A DNA stretch of 64,000 bases. It comes from an uncultured Pontibacter sp. Lineage in GTDB: Bacteria; Bacteroidota; Bacteroidia; Cytophagales; Hymenobacteraceae. Positions 19,282 through 28,314 of this stretch are shown here, in pieces; position 1 is the first letter of the stretch, and the number at the start of each line of letters is the position of its first letter. Made by a program: the position numbers and the translations under genes. Location: NCBI RefSeq assembly GCF_947495565.1, contig NZ_CANLZM010000011.1, positions 124,001-188,000 of the forward strand. The letters run 5' to 3'. The notes beneath the pieces were generated by a model, which was not told where the DNA came from, did no database searches, and worked only from the letters and a program-made list of their open reading frames with translations.

Positions 19282-19532
19282 CATTTATAAGAGTAGTTAA
19301 CTTATAAGGACGATTAGCGGCCAAATGCAGTTTGCTTTAGGCAAAGCTACCATTTAGACCTACGAGAGAAGCCCGTGGTGTTACTTATACCTTACTGCAG
19401 ATATCCTTTTGCCGTTGTTGTGTGTTCTCACCAATAACTTGCTGGTAAAAAGACACAGCAAGGGCGTTAAAACTGTCTGCGCATATTTAGCCAGATAGCG
19501 ACTTGTCCTTGCAAGTGAATTCCATAAAACAG
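19282..19532. other. Intergenic spacer between convergent units
   Basis: The spacer sits between the terminator of paralog 2 and that of the reverse-strand CocE-like gene. I see no gene, repeat or promoter in it. Confidence 0.4.
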
Positions 19533-19567
19533 ATGAGCCCGCTGCTCTTTGGGGGCAACGGGCTCAT
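19533..19567 (-). terminator. Hairpin terminator of the CocE/NonD hydrolase gene
   Basis: Arms ATGAGCCCG (19533-19541) and CGGGCTCAT (19559-19567) are exact complements with a 17-nt loop. Read on the reverse strand the stem is followed by CTGTTTTA. It lies 22 bp past the stop codon, with two TATACTT copies (19572-19578 and 19584-19590) beside it. Confidence 0.7.
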
Positions 19568-19589
19568 ACTTTATACTTGCAACTATACT

Positions 19590-21479
19590 TTACAGCACCT
19601 TCACCTTCAGGCTGGTAGGTTGCTGCGGCGTGTGGTATACTTTGTGCGTGGCTTTGATGAAATCCTCCTCGTTTGCCTCAAAGATATTGTCCACATACTT
19701 CTGCGGGTTGCGGTCTACCATCGGAAACCAGGTGCTCTGGATTTGCACCATCACGCGGTGGCCTTTCTTAAAAGTATACAGCACGTCCTGCAGCTCCACG
19801 TTTACGGGCGTTACCTGGTTGGGCGTAAACGGCTCGGGCTTTTCAAAGCTGTTCCGGAAGCGACCCCTGAATACCTCGCTGCGCACCATAGCCTGGTAGC
19901 CACCCATTTTTCTGTTAGGCTGATGCGGGTTTGCCTGTGCAGAATCCGGGTATACGTCAATCAGCTTTACTACCCAGTCGGCATCGGAGCCGGTGGTAGC
20001 AACTTTCAACTGGGCCAAAATCTCTCCGGCTAAAGTCAAGTCCTCTGTCAGCACATCCGTCTGGAAGGTCAGCACATCGGGGCGGCGGCTGGCAAAGCGC
20101 TGGTCATCAGTCATGTACTCGCGCGTCATGCCGGTGGCTACTGCCTCAGTAAACGGCACTGGCTTGGCAGGGTCAGAGATGTACTCGCTGGCTTCTGCTT
20201 CTCCTGCTTTCGGAGCTTCAAAGCTCAGTTTCCCGTTGGCATGAAAGTATAGCGTACGCTCCTGCACCTGCTTTGGCGGCCATACTTCAAACTCGCGCCA
20301 GGTGTTGTTGCCACCCTCAAACATGACAGCCTCCGGCAGCTTTACCGGCTGTTTGGCATCGCTTTTCAGGTAGTGGTTAAAGAATCTGGCTTCTACTTCC
20401 TGCTGGTACCACGGCGAGTTTTTCTGGCCAAAGTATACATTGCCGATGTTAGAGCCGTCCGTGCGAGCCCAGCCGCCGTGCACCCAAGGCCCCATCACGA
20501 TCATGTTTGTCAGCTTGGGGTTGTTCTTCTCGATGGTCTGGTAAATCTTAAGCGGGCCATACAGGTCTTCGGCATCATACCAGCCGCCTACTGTCATCAC
20601 GGCCGGGCCTTTGATGTTTTTAAGGTGCGGCAACAGGTTGCGAGCCTGCCAGAATGCGTCGTAGTTAGGGTGATCTATAATGTCGTTCCAGAAGGCTACG
20701 TTGCCTTTTAGATACTTTTCGTTAGCGTTTTTGAGCGGGCCCATGCGCATAAAAAAGTCATAGCCATCGGGTGTGCCGTGGTCGAAACGCGGGTTGCGCT
20801 CTGTGGTAGGCTCGGGGCGCGGCAGGCCAAAGCTGGCCAGAAAGTTAAAAGCGTGCGGCAGAAAAAAGGCGCCGTTGTGGTGGAAATCATCCCAGAACCA
20901 GTCGGCAATAGGAGCCTGCGGCGACACCGCTTTTAAGGCAGGGTGGTTGCTCATGAGTCCGGCTGCAGCATAAAAACCGGGGTAGGAGATGCCCCACTGG
21001 CCCACACGGCCGTTGTCGTTGTCGAGCTTTTTCACCAGCCAGTCTACTGTATCGTAGGTATCGGTGCTTTCGTCCACGTCCTTTTTGCCTCTTTTGTTGG
21101 CCAGGTGCGGCGTCATGTTCACAAATTCACCCTCCGACATATAAGTGCCGCGCACATCCTGGTACACAAAAATATACCCTTCGCGCAGCAGGGTAGGGCT
21201 GGGGCCGAGGCTGGTTTTGTAGCCTTCGCCGTAGGGGCCAACCGAGTAAGGCGTGCGGTTCATCAGGATAGGGTATTTTTTACCTTTCTCCTTTGGCGAG
21301 TAGACGATGGTAAACAGCTTTTTGCCGTCGCGCATGGGTATGTTATACTCCGCTTTATCGTAATGCTGCCGGATGTACAAAGAGTCTTCGTTTACCTGTT
21401 GTGCCATACTTTGAGCGGCGTACAGGCAAAGCGCCAGCAGCAGCGCAAGTGGCCGGAGCAGGTTATTTGTTTTGGTCAT
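19590..21479 (-). CDS. CocE/NonD (X-Pro dipeptidyl-peptidase S15) family hydrolase, secreted
   Basis: 629-residue alpha/beta hydrolase with a signal peptide (about 1-27, ending SMAQ). The catalytic triad is visible: S165 in WGISYPG, D302 in GWYDAED and H334 in PWVHGGW. The C-terminal third (about 390-620) has the jelly-roll-like region of the S15/CocE family, with ...DVLTFQTDVLTEDLTLAG and a substrate-pocket fold. Members cleave acyl esters, amino-acid esters or X-Pro dipeptides; the exact substrate cannot be read here. Probably periplasmic. It stands as a single gene with its own terminator, transcribed towards the T9SS cargo genes. Confidence 0.9.
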   Translation of the reverse strand: MTKTNNLLRPLALLLALCLYAAQSMAQQVNEDSLYIRQHYDKAEYNIPMRDGKKLFTIVYSPKEKGKKYPILMNRTPYSVGPYGEGYKTSLGPSPTLLREGYIFVYQDVRGTYMSEGEFVNMTPHLANKRGKKDVDESTDTYDTVDWLVKKLDNDNGRVGQWGISYPGFYAAAGLMSNHPALKAVSPQAPIADWFWDDFHHNGAFFLPHAFNFLASFGLPRPEPTTERNPRFDHGTPDGYDFFMRMGPLKNANEKYLKGNVAFWNDIIDHPNYDAFWQARNLLPHLKNIKGPAVMTVGGWYDAEDLYGPLKIYQTIEKNNPKLTNMIVMGPWVHGGWARTDGSNIGNVYFGQKNSPWYQQEVEARFFNHYLKSDAKQPVKLPEAVMFEGGNNTWREFEVWPPKQVQERTLYFHANGKLSFEAPKAGEAEASEYISDPAKPVPFTEAVATGMTREYMTDDQRFASRRPDVLTFQTDVLTEDLTLAGEILAQLKVATTGSDADWVVKLIDVYPDSAQANPHQPNRKMGGYQAMVRSEVFRGRFRNSFEKPEPFTPNQVTPVNVELQDVLYTFKKGHRVMVQIQSTWFPMVDRNPQKYVDNIFEANEEDFIKATHKVYHTPQQPTSLKVKVL

Positions 21480-21606
21480 AGGTTATGTATGCGTTAGTGA
21501 ACTTAGGTTTGAAACCATAAGATAAGCATTCTACGCTATATATAGTATAGCCATACAAGCAAGAGGGGCAGAAGTATAAACTGGGAATTATATAGTATAA
21601 TCCTAA

Positions 21607-21614
21607 TAGTTTTG
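21607..21614 (+). promoter_or_regulatory. Possible -7 element (TAGTTTTG) upstream of the small membrane gene pair
   Basis: TAGTTTTG matches TAnnTTTG and lies 50 bp upstream of ATG 21665. No TTG was found at the expected upstream spacing, so support is limited to one half. Confidence 0.35.
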
Positions 21615-21664
21615 CATAGGATTTATTATATTGAGCTTGTTAAACGTCTAAAAATAAATCGCCT

Positions 21665-21919
21665 ATGAAAACACAAAAATTCTTGATTAACCTGATCGTG
21701 ATAAGTGCCGTGTTAATTACGGTAGCTGCTGTTTACCTCACCGGAGAAAGATTTGGCCGTTTTCTGTACGGTTTAAAAGGGCAAACAGACATGACCTTTG
21801 CCGATGTAGGATACAATATTGGCTACACCCTGGGGTACTTTTCTGTGCCTATTGTTGGTTTGTTGCTGCTGTACGCTGCTTACCGTTTCCTGGTGAAACA
21901 CAATAAGAGCCAAGCTTAA
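21665..21919 (+). CDS. Small two-helix membrane protein, unknown
   Basis: 84 residues with two predicted membrane helices (about 8-25 and 52-76) separated by a short loop (GRFLYGLKGQTDMTFADVGY), ending with a basic tail KHNKSQA. I do not recognise the family. The next gene (21946) follows after 26 bp with no terminator between, and a terminator lies after it (22125), so the two are likely co-transcribed. A function cannot be stated; both are small hydrophobic proteins. Confidence 0.65.
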   Translation: MKTQKFLINLIVISAVLITVAAVYLTGERFGRFLYGLKGQTDMTFADVGYNIGYTLGYFSVPIVGLLLLYAAYRFLVKHNKSQA

Positions 21920-21945
21920 AAATAATCAAGTATAAACCTGCCATC

Positions 21946-22104
21946 ATGAAAAAACTTACTCTGCGAGATCTTAAATTCTTTTTGTTGGGGATAGTTTTTG
22001 TGATTGGTGTAGCTAACGATTGGGAGGCGCACAAAGCTGCGTTTACAGAAGGCATAGAAGCGGCAAAAGCAGATAAACCTTACAGTTATAACGAAGAAGA
22101 GTAA
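21946..22104 (+). CDS. Very small membrane-anchored protein (52 aa), unknown
   Basis: The frame encodes MKKLTLRDLKFFLLGIVFVI... then VANDWEAHKAAFTEGIEAA and an acidic tail ending YNEEE. It has one hydrophobic segment (about residues 10-24) and an amphipathic charged C-terminal half. It starts 26 bp after the preceding small gene and ends 20 bp before a terminator. Short length makes it uncertain, but the ATG, hydrophobic segment and tidy position in a two-gene unit support it. Confidence 0.6.
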   Translation: MKKLTLRDLKFFLLGIVFVIGVANDWEAHKAAFTEGIEAAKADKPYSYNEEE

Positions 22105-22124
22105 TATATAGTGAACATTGGAGG

Positions 22125-22157
22125 AAGCGGTAGCCTGAACAGGCGCCGCTTTTTTTA
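22125..22157 (+). terminator. Rho-independent terminator after the small membrane gene pair
   Basis: Imperfect stem AAGCGGTAGCCTG with CAGGCGCCGCTT (22125-22137 with 22140-22151, unequal bulge TA/G), followed by a run of T. Confidence 0.8.
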
Positions 22158-22245
22158 TGAGCGCCTCCAAGCTTCAGCAGCTATAAATCTAACAGCATAC
22201 TGCATAAACCGTACGCATTAAAACTTAAATTAAAGATACACTTCT

Positions 22246-23190
22246 ATGAATGCGATATTTTACGAGAGTTACGGCGATGCCAGTGTGCTACAGTATGGCG
22301 AGCAGCCAAAACCAACGCTAAAAGATAACCAACTGCTGGTGCGGGTGCATGCCTCCAGCGTAAACCCCGTGGATTGGAAAATACGCTCAGGACATTTGCT
22401 GCCGGTGTCAGGTTTAAATTTTCCGAAGATACCAGGCCGGGACATAGCCGGAGAGGTAGTAGAAGTAGGCAGCAACGTACTGACTTATGCTGTTGGCAAC
22501 CGCGTGTTCGGCATGACGGAGGGAATTGGAGGTGCAAATGCCGAGTTTGCTGTTATCTCTGAGGATACTGCCGTAACCATACCTTTCAATCTGAGCTATG
22601 CACAGGCCGCTGCCGTTCCGCTTGCCGCCCTCACAGCGCTGCAGGCTCTCCGCGATAAAGGTGAGTTGCAGCAGGGAGAGAAGGTGCTGGTAAACGGTGC
22701 CTCTAGTGGCGTAGGCTCCTTTGCTGTGCAAATTGCCAAAGCGTTAGGAGCAGGAGAGGTAACAGGCGTTTGCAGCGCAAGCCACATTGATCTTGTCAAG
22801 AGCCTCGGCGCAGACTATGTAATTGATTATGGAAAAGAGGATTTTACCAAAGCCGAAAATTGTTACGACCTGATTTTTGACGCAGTAGCCAAAAGCAGCT
22901 ACCTCAGCAGCAAAGACAGCCTGCATCACCATGGCCGCTACGTTACCACAGTGCCCAACCCTAAAGACATCGCCCTGGGTTTTGCCATCTCTGCTTTTTC
23001 CGATAAAAAGGTAATAGCCATGTTTACCGACGATAAAGGGGAGGACCTGAAGCTAATCAGCTCCTGGATTGAGGCAGGAAAGGTAAAACCGGTTATAGAC
23101 AGAGAATATGCCTTAAGCGAAGCCGTTGAAGCGCACCTTTACAGCGAGCAGGGACACGCAGCAGGTAAAATAATTTTAGTGGTAGATTAG
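22246..23190 (+). CDS. Zinc-independent quinone oxidoreductase (MDR family)
   Basis: 314-residue medium-chain dehydrogenase/reductase. The N-terminal GroES-like part (about 1-115) carries VNPVDWKIRSG and PGRDIAGEVVEVG, and the Rossmann part carries the nucleotide-binding motif GASSGVG (151-157). The four structural-zinc cysteines are absent, which fits quinone oxidoreductase-like members that use NADPH. Such enzymes reduce quinones or alpha,beta-unsaturated carbonyls in the cytoplasm. It is a single-gene unit following a terminator. The exact substrate is not predictable. Confidence 0.9.
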   Translation: MNAIFYESYGDASVLQYGEQPKPTLKDNQLLVRVHASSVNPVDWKIRSGHLLPVSGLNFPKIPGRDIAGEVVEVGSNVLTYAVGNRVFGMTEGIGGANAEFAVISEDTAVTIPFNLSYAQAAAVPLAALTALQALRDKGELQQGEKVLVNGASSGVGSFAVQIAKALGAGEVTGVCSASHIDLVKSLGADYVIDYGKEDFTKAENCYDLIFDAVAKSSYLSSKDSLHHHGRYVTTVPNPKDIALGFAISAFSDKKVIAMFTDDKGEDLKLISSWIEAGKVKPVIDREYALSEAVEAHLYSEQGHAAGKIILVVD

Positions 23191-23548
23191 ATAGAGCTCA
23201 ACTTTCAACCTTATTAACAATGCAAAGTTGTAGAGCTAATCCATCTAGAAACCGCCGTTGTTGGTATTATCACCAACAATACTCACTGCAGCAGCCTTCG
23301 CAAGCCGCTATAGCAATGGGTAAAGTATAAAAGGTGTCGGTAAGCTAACACGGCTCGTATCTTTTATACTTTCAGGTTCAAAGTGCACCCCGAAGCGTTT
23401 ACTCTGTTTATGCTTTATCGTCTAACTGCCGGATTACTTTGCTGTATTTCCTGGAGATACCGCAGCAGCGAAGCGAGCTTTGGCTGGTTTTAGGATAAGC
23501 TTATAGTAACCAGTTATTTTTTATAGATTGTAGCGTAATTTCATATAT
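23191..23548. other. Intergenic region, 358 bp
   Basis: No open frame is seen. It contains a long inverted repeat built around the AAGTATA motif (23322-23372). That repeat could act as a terminator for the preceding gene, but it starts 132 bp past the stop and lacks a T run, so I leave the role open. Confidence 0.5.
23322..23372. repeat. 12-bp inverted repeat AAAGTATAAAAG / CTTTTATACTTT
   Basis: The arms at 23322-23333 and 23361-23372 are exact reverse complements, 27 nt apart. Inside the spacer GTGT and ACAC can also pair. This is one of several inverted pairs of the same motif in the window. Confidence 0.65.
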
Positions 23549-24739
23549 ATGCTAAAACATACTTACATAGCGCTGGTTCTGGCGTTGGGCTTAGCAGCCT
23601 GCCAGCCGCAACCGCAGCAAACCACTTCTGCCGAAGTGCAACAGCAGCAGCAAACCACTACTGCTTATTACTATCCGGGTGCCGGTGATAACTGGGAGCG
23701 CCGCAACTCTGAAGAACTCGGGCTGGACGCTGCAAAGCTGCAGGAGGCTGTAGAATGGGCTAAACTGCAGGAAACAACTCAGATCCAGAAAGACTTCTCT
23801 ACCCAAAAAGACATTTTCGGCGAACCTTTAGGCTCCTTGCCAGCTACCCGAGCTAATACCAACGGCATCATTTTAAAAGACGGCTTTATTGTAGCAGAGT
23901 GGGGCGATACCAAAGCAGCAGATCCAACTTACAGCGCTGCCAAAAGCTTTCTGTCCACCATACTGGGGTTAACGCTAGACAAAGGCATGATCCAAAGTAT
24001 AAACGATCCGGTGGCAAAGTATGTGCAGGACGGCGGGTATGATTCTGAGCATAACAGCAAAATAACATGGGAGCACCATGCGCGTCAGACATCGGAATGG
24101 CAAGGTGAGATGTGGGGCAAAAAAGACGACTTTATCGGTAAAGAAGCCTATGGCCGAGGGGAGCGAAAGCCGCGCGAACTGCAGGAGCCGGGTACTTTCT
24201 ATGAGTATAACGACACCCGCATTAACCGGTTTGCTCTCTCACTGCTTCGCCTCTGGGAAAAGCCGCTGCCAAAGGTGCTGGAAGATGAGATTATGGATCC
24301 GATAGACGCTTCTGAAACCTGGCAATGGGTGCCTTACAGAAACTCGGTTGTAGAAATAAACGGCCAGCAAATGCCATCGGTTAGCGGTGGTACACGCTGG
24401 GGCGGCGGCCTCTGGATAAGCGCCCGCGACGAAGCCCGCTTCGGTTACCTTTTCCTGCGCAACGGCCGCTGGAAAGATAAGCAGCTGATTTCAAAAGAAT
24501 GGGTGCAGGAAGCTACTACCCAGCGCGGTAAAGTTGGCCCAGACTACGGCTACCTTTGGTGGCTGAACACAGGAGGAGAGGCTTGGCCGGATGCTCCTAA
24601 AACAAGTTACGCGGCGCTTGGTGCCGGCCAGAACACCGTTTGGGTAGACCCGGAACATGATATTGTAATAGTATGGCGCTGGCACGATGGCAAACAAAAT
24701 GAACTGTTTAAGCGTGTGCTGGCGGCGGTGAAGGAGTAA
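23549..24739 (+). CDS. Beta-lactamase family serine hydrolase, lipoprotein
   Basis: 396 residues. A lipobox (LGLAAC, C18) marks it as a lipoprotein, followed by a Gln-rich linker. The class C/serine hydrolase fold shows the SxxK motif as S129-AA-K132 (YSAAKSF), a YxN motif in FYEYNDTR and a final region LGAGQNTVWVDPEHD. These residues form the acyl-enzyme machinery of penicillin-binding proteins, esterases and class C-like hydrolases. A beta-lactamase resistance role cannot be concluded from this; an esterase or peptidase role in the envelope is as likely. Confidence 0.88.
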   Translation: MLKHTYIALVLALGLAACQPQPQQTTSAEVQQQQQTTTAYYYPGAGDNWERRNSEELGLDAAKLQEAVEWAKLQETTQIQKDFSTQKDIFGEPLGSLPATRANTNGIILKDGFIVAEWGDTKAADPTYSAAKSFLSTILGLTLDKGMIQSINDPVAKYVQDGGYDSEHNSKITWEHHARQTSEWQGEMWGKKDDFIGKEAYGRGERKPRELQEPGTFYEYNDTRINRFALSLLRLWEKPLPKVLEDEIMDPIDASETWQWVPYRNSVVEINGQQMPSVSGGTRWGGGLWISARDEARFGYLFLRNGRWKDKQLISKEWVQEATTQRGKVGPDYGYLWWLNTGGEAWPDAPKTSYAALGAGQNTVWVDPEHDIVIVWRWHDGKQNELFKRVLAAVKE

Positions 24740-24772
24740 TATAATTCTTAGCAAGCACTGTACTGCTAAAGC

Positions 24773-24817
24773 AAAAAAAAAAAGTGGCTGCCCCATCCGG
24801 AGCAGCCACTTTTTTTT
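24773..24817. terminator. Bidirectional terminator between convergent genes
   Basis: Stem AGTGGCTGC/GCAGCCACT (24783-24791 with 24802-24810) with an A run on the left and a T run on the right. It can end transcription from both the serine hydrolase gene and the amidohydrolase gene. Confidence 0.9.
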
Positions 24818-24828
24818 ATACTTTAACC

Positions 24829-27800
24829 TTAATGGCGGCAAGTGCAGTGTTCACCGGCAATACCTTCAAAGCGGGTGTCGGTGCCTTCGTGCCAGTCAAA
24901 GGCGGTGGCGTACTTGTCGTTTTCCCACCAGAATGTGCCTGGTTGCTTGTTGTAGTTGCCGATTTCAGCCATGGTAGCGGCATCGTACAGGCGGCCGTTA
25001 ATCATAGTATACTTCACGTGCTCAGAGTTTTGGATGTTCTCCAGCGGGTTCTGGTCCAACACAATCAGGTCGGCCAGTTTACCGGTTTCCAGAGAGCCAA
25101 TTTCGTGGCCCATGCCAATGTATTCCGCACCGTTTAACGTGGCTGCGCGCAAAGCTTCGTGGTTGGTCATGCCGCCTTGCTGCAGCATCCACAGTTCCCA
25201 GTGCGCACCTAGCCCCTGCAACTGCCCGTGGGCACCCAGGTTTACCTTAACGCCATTATCCGCCAGGGCTTTGGCAGCTTTAGAAGTGGCAATGTGGCCC
25301 TGCTCATACTCTTCGTCTGGCACAAGCGTTACGCGGCGCGAGCGTCCATCAATAATAGAGCGAGGCGTAAACTTGAGCAGGCGGTCTTTCTCCCAAACAT
25401 TGGTTTTTTGGTACCAGTAGTACTCACCGGTTACACCACCGTATCCTACAATTAGAGTTGGGGTATAGCCTACCTCAGAGGCTTTCCATACTTCCAGTAC
25501 ATCTTTATAAAGCGGGGCAACAGGTATGTTGTGCTCTACACCGGAGTGCCCGTCCAGTACCATGGTCATGTTGTGGAAGAAGGTTGAGCCACCCTCCGGA
25601 TACACGCTCATGTCCAGTTCGCGGGCAGCCTGTATTACCTGCTGGCGCTGCTCACGACGTGGCTGGTTATAACTTTTCACCGAGAAGCCGCCTACGGCTT
25701 TGATGCGGCGCAGGTGTGAGCGGGCATCGTCCAGGCTGTTAATCTCGGCTTTAAAGTTACCATCAGCTCCGTAAAGTATGGTGCCCGTAGAGTAGATGCG
25801 CGGACCTGCCATGGCCCCCGACTTTACGGCTTCCGACTGGCTAAATACCATTTCGGTGGTGGAAGATGGGTCGTGGGTGGTAGTAACGCCATAGGCCAGG
25901 TTTGCAAAGTACGACCACTGCTTCTGCGGGCTCATACCTAAACGGAACGTACCTAGGTGCGCATGCACATCCACAATGCCAGGCATGATGGTTTTGCCGG
26001 CTGCGTCAATCACTTTTGCATCTTTCGGTACGTTTACGCCTTTGCCAACTGCCACAATGCGGTTGCCGTCTACAACAATAGTACCTCCTTCAATCACTTC
26101 ATCGCCTTTCATGGTAATGATGCGGGCGTTGGTGAAGGCTACTTTACCTTCCGGAATATCGGTTTTCAGCTCCAGACCTATTTTTGTGCCTGTCGTGTCG
26201 ATGGCTGGCAATTCTTCAGGAGCACCGGCCACAAACGTAAAGCGGTTTTTCAGGTCGTTAGAGAAATACTCGTCACCCAACACCCAGTTGATTTTCTTGC
26301 TGTCGGCTGACCAGTGGATACTGGTGCCGGCATCGCGGGTGAAGCGGGCAACTGGAACAGCCTTGGTATCCTTGTTCAGGTCCAGACCAGATCCGTTGGC
26401 CGTGAACGGTGCTATGTAACCGTTGAACAACTCCATAAATCCAATCCATTTGTTATCCGGGCTAGGGAAGAACTGGTCGGTATACTTAGAAGTATAATGC
26501 GTCTGCTCGTTTTTGCCGTTCAGGTCCACACTTTTAAAGGCGTATTTTTCGCCCTCGCGTCCGGTGAAGAAGATGCGATCTGAAGTAGCGTTGAACTGCG
26601 GCGAAGAACCGCGCTCCTGCACCAGAGTCGCTTTGCCTCCGTTGGCTGGCATATAAAAAATGCCTTTCTCCTTGCCGTGCGCATAACCCATGTGGCTGTT
26701 GCCGCCTTCTTTGCTAAACACAATGTGCTTGCCGTCTGGCGAATAGCTTGGGTTAGCGTAAAAGCCTTTCTCAGTTGTCAGCTTGGTTGGCTTTGCGTTT
26801 TTCTTGCGGATGTCGAGCTTGTACAATGCGCTGAAATTATCGTCGTTCCAGGTGGCGTATACGATTGATTTTCCATCCGGTGAAAAAGACGGGTAGAACT
26901 CAAAATCCTGGCTGTTGGTGATTCGCTGAGGTTTTCCGTTCGGCAGTTCTTTTTTATAGATATAGCCTGCTGCGTTAAAAACCAGCGTTTTACCATCCGG
27001 AGAAGTAACGGCATGACGTATAGCCTTGGCTGTAAACTGCTTCGGCGAAACGCCTCCGTTCTTGCTGTGGTCGTGGCGCACAGCACCTGTCAGGTAGTGC
27101 GTAGCCGAGGCCTCAAACGGAATGTTAGAAACCTGCTTAGAGGCTACATCCACCTTATTGATTTTACCATCCGCCCAAAACACAATGTTTTTGTTGTCCG
27201 GAGTCCAGGAGAAGTATGGATAGGCACCGAAAATGGCCCAGGCTTCCTGCTGGTCATGGTTTAGCTTATCGTAGATCGGCCATTCTTCACCAGTTTTCAG
27301 GTCATGTACAAAAAGTACAGATTTGGTACGCACGCGGCGCACAAAGGCCATGTACTTGCCATCTCTGGATAGAACAGGGCGTACAGCACCGCCGTTGCCT
27401 GTTACAATGTTATCAATCTCGCCGGTGCTGCGGTCTACTCTACGGATGACATAGATTTGGCCGTTCGGGTCTTTGTTATACTCAAAAGAAGAGCCTCCGC
27501 TCATGTCCTCCGAGAAGTATACATACTTGCCGTCCGGCGATGCAAATGGCTCGCCTGCATCCTGCTGGTCGTTTTTGCGCTTTGTTAGCTGCACGCCCGT
27601 TCCGCCTGTTCTGTGGTACATCCACATTTCGCCGGCACCCAAGGAGCGGGTGTTGGTAAAGTGCTTTCGCGCAATCAGATACTCGCCGTCCGGCGTCCAG
27701 ACAGCATTGTTCAGCAGTCGGAAGCTTTCGTTCGTGATCTGCTTGGCATCTGAGCCATCGCGCTCCATTACCCAGATGTTATCGCCGCCACCTGCATCTG

Positions 27801-28134
27801 AAGTGAACGAGATATACTTGCCGTCAGGGCTGAAACGTGGCTGCACCTCGTACGGGCGGCCGGTTCTGAGGAGCTTGGCTTTACCTCCGGAAATCGGCAT
27901 AATGTAGATATCACCCAGCATGTCGAATACAATGTCCTTGCCGTCCGGACTTACATCCACACTCATCCAGGTGCCCTCATTAGTTGTAAACGAGATTTCT
28001 TTTTGTGGACCATGCTCGGCATCAACCTGCCATTTAGCATCTTCCTTCTTTTTGTCCTGAGCATGAGCCGCGCCGAAAGGGAGAGCAAGCGCCGCAGCCA
28101 GTACTACACTCAGGTAGGTACGTTTCGTCATCAA
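24829..28134 (-). CDS. Secreted TolB-like propeller / amidohydrolase fusion protein
   Basis: 1,101 residues. A signal peptide (about 1-26, ending AAHAQ) is followed by repeated WD40-like PD40 units (about 50-640, many copies of SPDGK.I.F), which form a TolB-like propeller, then an amidohydrolase domain (about 660-1080) with the metal-binding HAHLG motif near 722-726, a later VKSYN with a candidate carbamylated lysine, and the C-terminal GSLETGKLADLIVLD. The family hydrolyses amides or related C-N bonds with one or two metals; the substrate is not predictable. The last residues, GEHCTCRH, add an unusual Cys/His cluster. Likely periplasmic. Single-gene unit. Confidence 0.9.
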   Translation of the reverse strand: MMTKRTYLSVVLAAALALPFGAAHAQDKKKEDAKWQVDAEHGPQKEISFTTNEGTWMSVDVSPDGKDIVFDMLGDIYIMPISGGKAKLLRTGRPYEVQPRFSPDGKYISFTSDAGGGDNIWVMERDGSDAKQITNESFRLLNNAVWTPDGEYLIARKHFTNTRSLGAGEMWMYHRTGGTGVQLTKRKNDQQDAGEPFASPDGKYVYFSEDMSGGSSFEYNKDPNGQIYVIRRVDRSTGEIDNIVTGNGGAVRPVLSRDGKYMAFVRRVRTKSVLFVHDLKTGEEWPIYDKLNHDQQEAWAIFGAYPYFSWTPDNKNIVFWADGKINKVDVASKQVSNIPFEASATHYLTGAVRHDHSKNGGVSPKQFTAKAIRHAVTSPDGKTLVFNAAGYIYKKELPNGKPQRITNSQDFEFYPSFSPDGKSIVYATWNDDNFSALYKLDIRKKNAKPTKLTTEKGFYANPSYSPDGKHIVFSKEGGNSHMGYAHGKEKGIFYMPANGGKATLVQERGSSPQFNATSDRIFFTGREGEKYAFKSVDLNGKNEQTHYTSKYTDQFFPSPDNKWIGFMELFNGYIAPFTANGSGLDLNKDTKAVPVARFTRDAGTSIHWSADSKKINWVLGDEYFSNDLKNRFTFVAGAPEELPAIDTTGTKIGLELKTDIPEGKVAFTNARIITMKGDEVIEGGTIVVDGNRIVAVGKGVNVPKDAKVIDAAGKTIMPGIVDVHAHLGTFRLGMSPQKQWSYFANLAYGVTTTHDPSSTTEMVFSQSEAVKSGAMAGPRIYSTGTILYGADGNFKAEINSLDDARSHLRRIKAVGGFSVKSYNQPRREQRQQVIQAARELDMSVYPEGGSTFFHNMTMVLDGHSGVEHNIPVAPLYKDVLEVWKASEVGYTPTLIVGYGGVTGEYYWYQKTNVWEKDRLLKFTPRSIIDGRSRRVTLVPDEEYEQGHIATSKAAKALADNGVKVNLGAHGQLQGLGAHWELWMLQQGGMTNHEALRAATLNGAEYIGMGHEIGSLETGKLADLIVLDQNPLENIQNSEHVKYTMINGRLYDAATMAEIGNYNKQPGTFWWENDKYATAFDWHEGTDTRFEGIAGEHCTCRH

Positions 28135-28314
28135 TAGATTAGCTGTTAGTTAGTGCCCCTAAATTACACATTTACAGGAACAGACGAAAACACCTTAGCC
28201 GAAGTAACAACAGAAATAGACAAGCAGCAACAGATTTGCGCTTAATCACAACTGTTGAGCGGTAGATAGATTTGGCGATGTATTACAATCTTAGGTATGC
28301 TACTCTGCGGCAAC

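Noticed and set aside
23549-24739. Antibiotic-resistance beta-lactamase
   Set aside because: The SxxK and YxN motifs are shared by many esterases and penicillin-binding proteins; nothing here shows beta-lactam hydrolysis.
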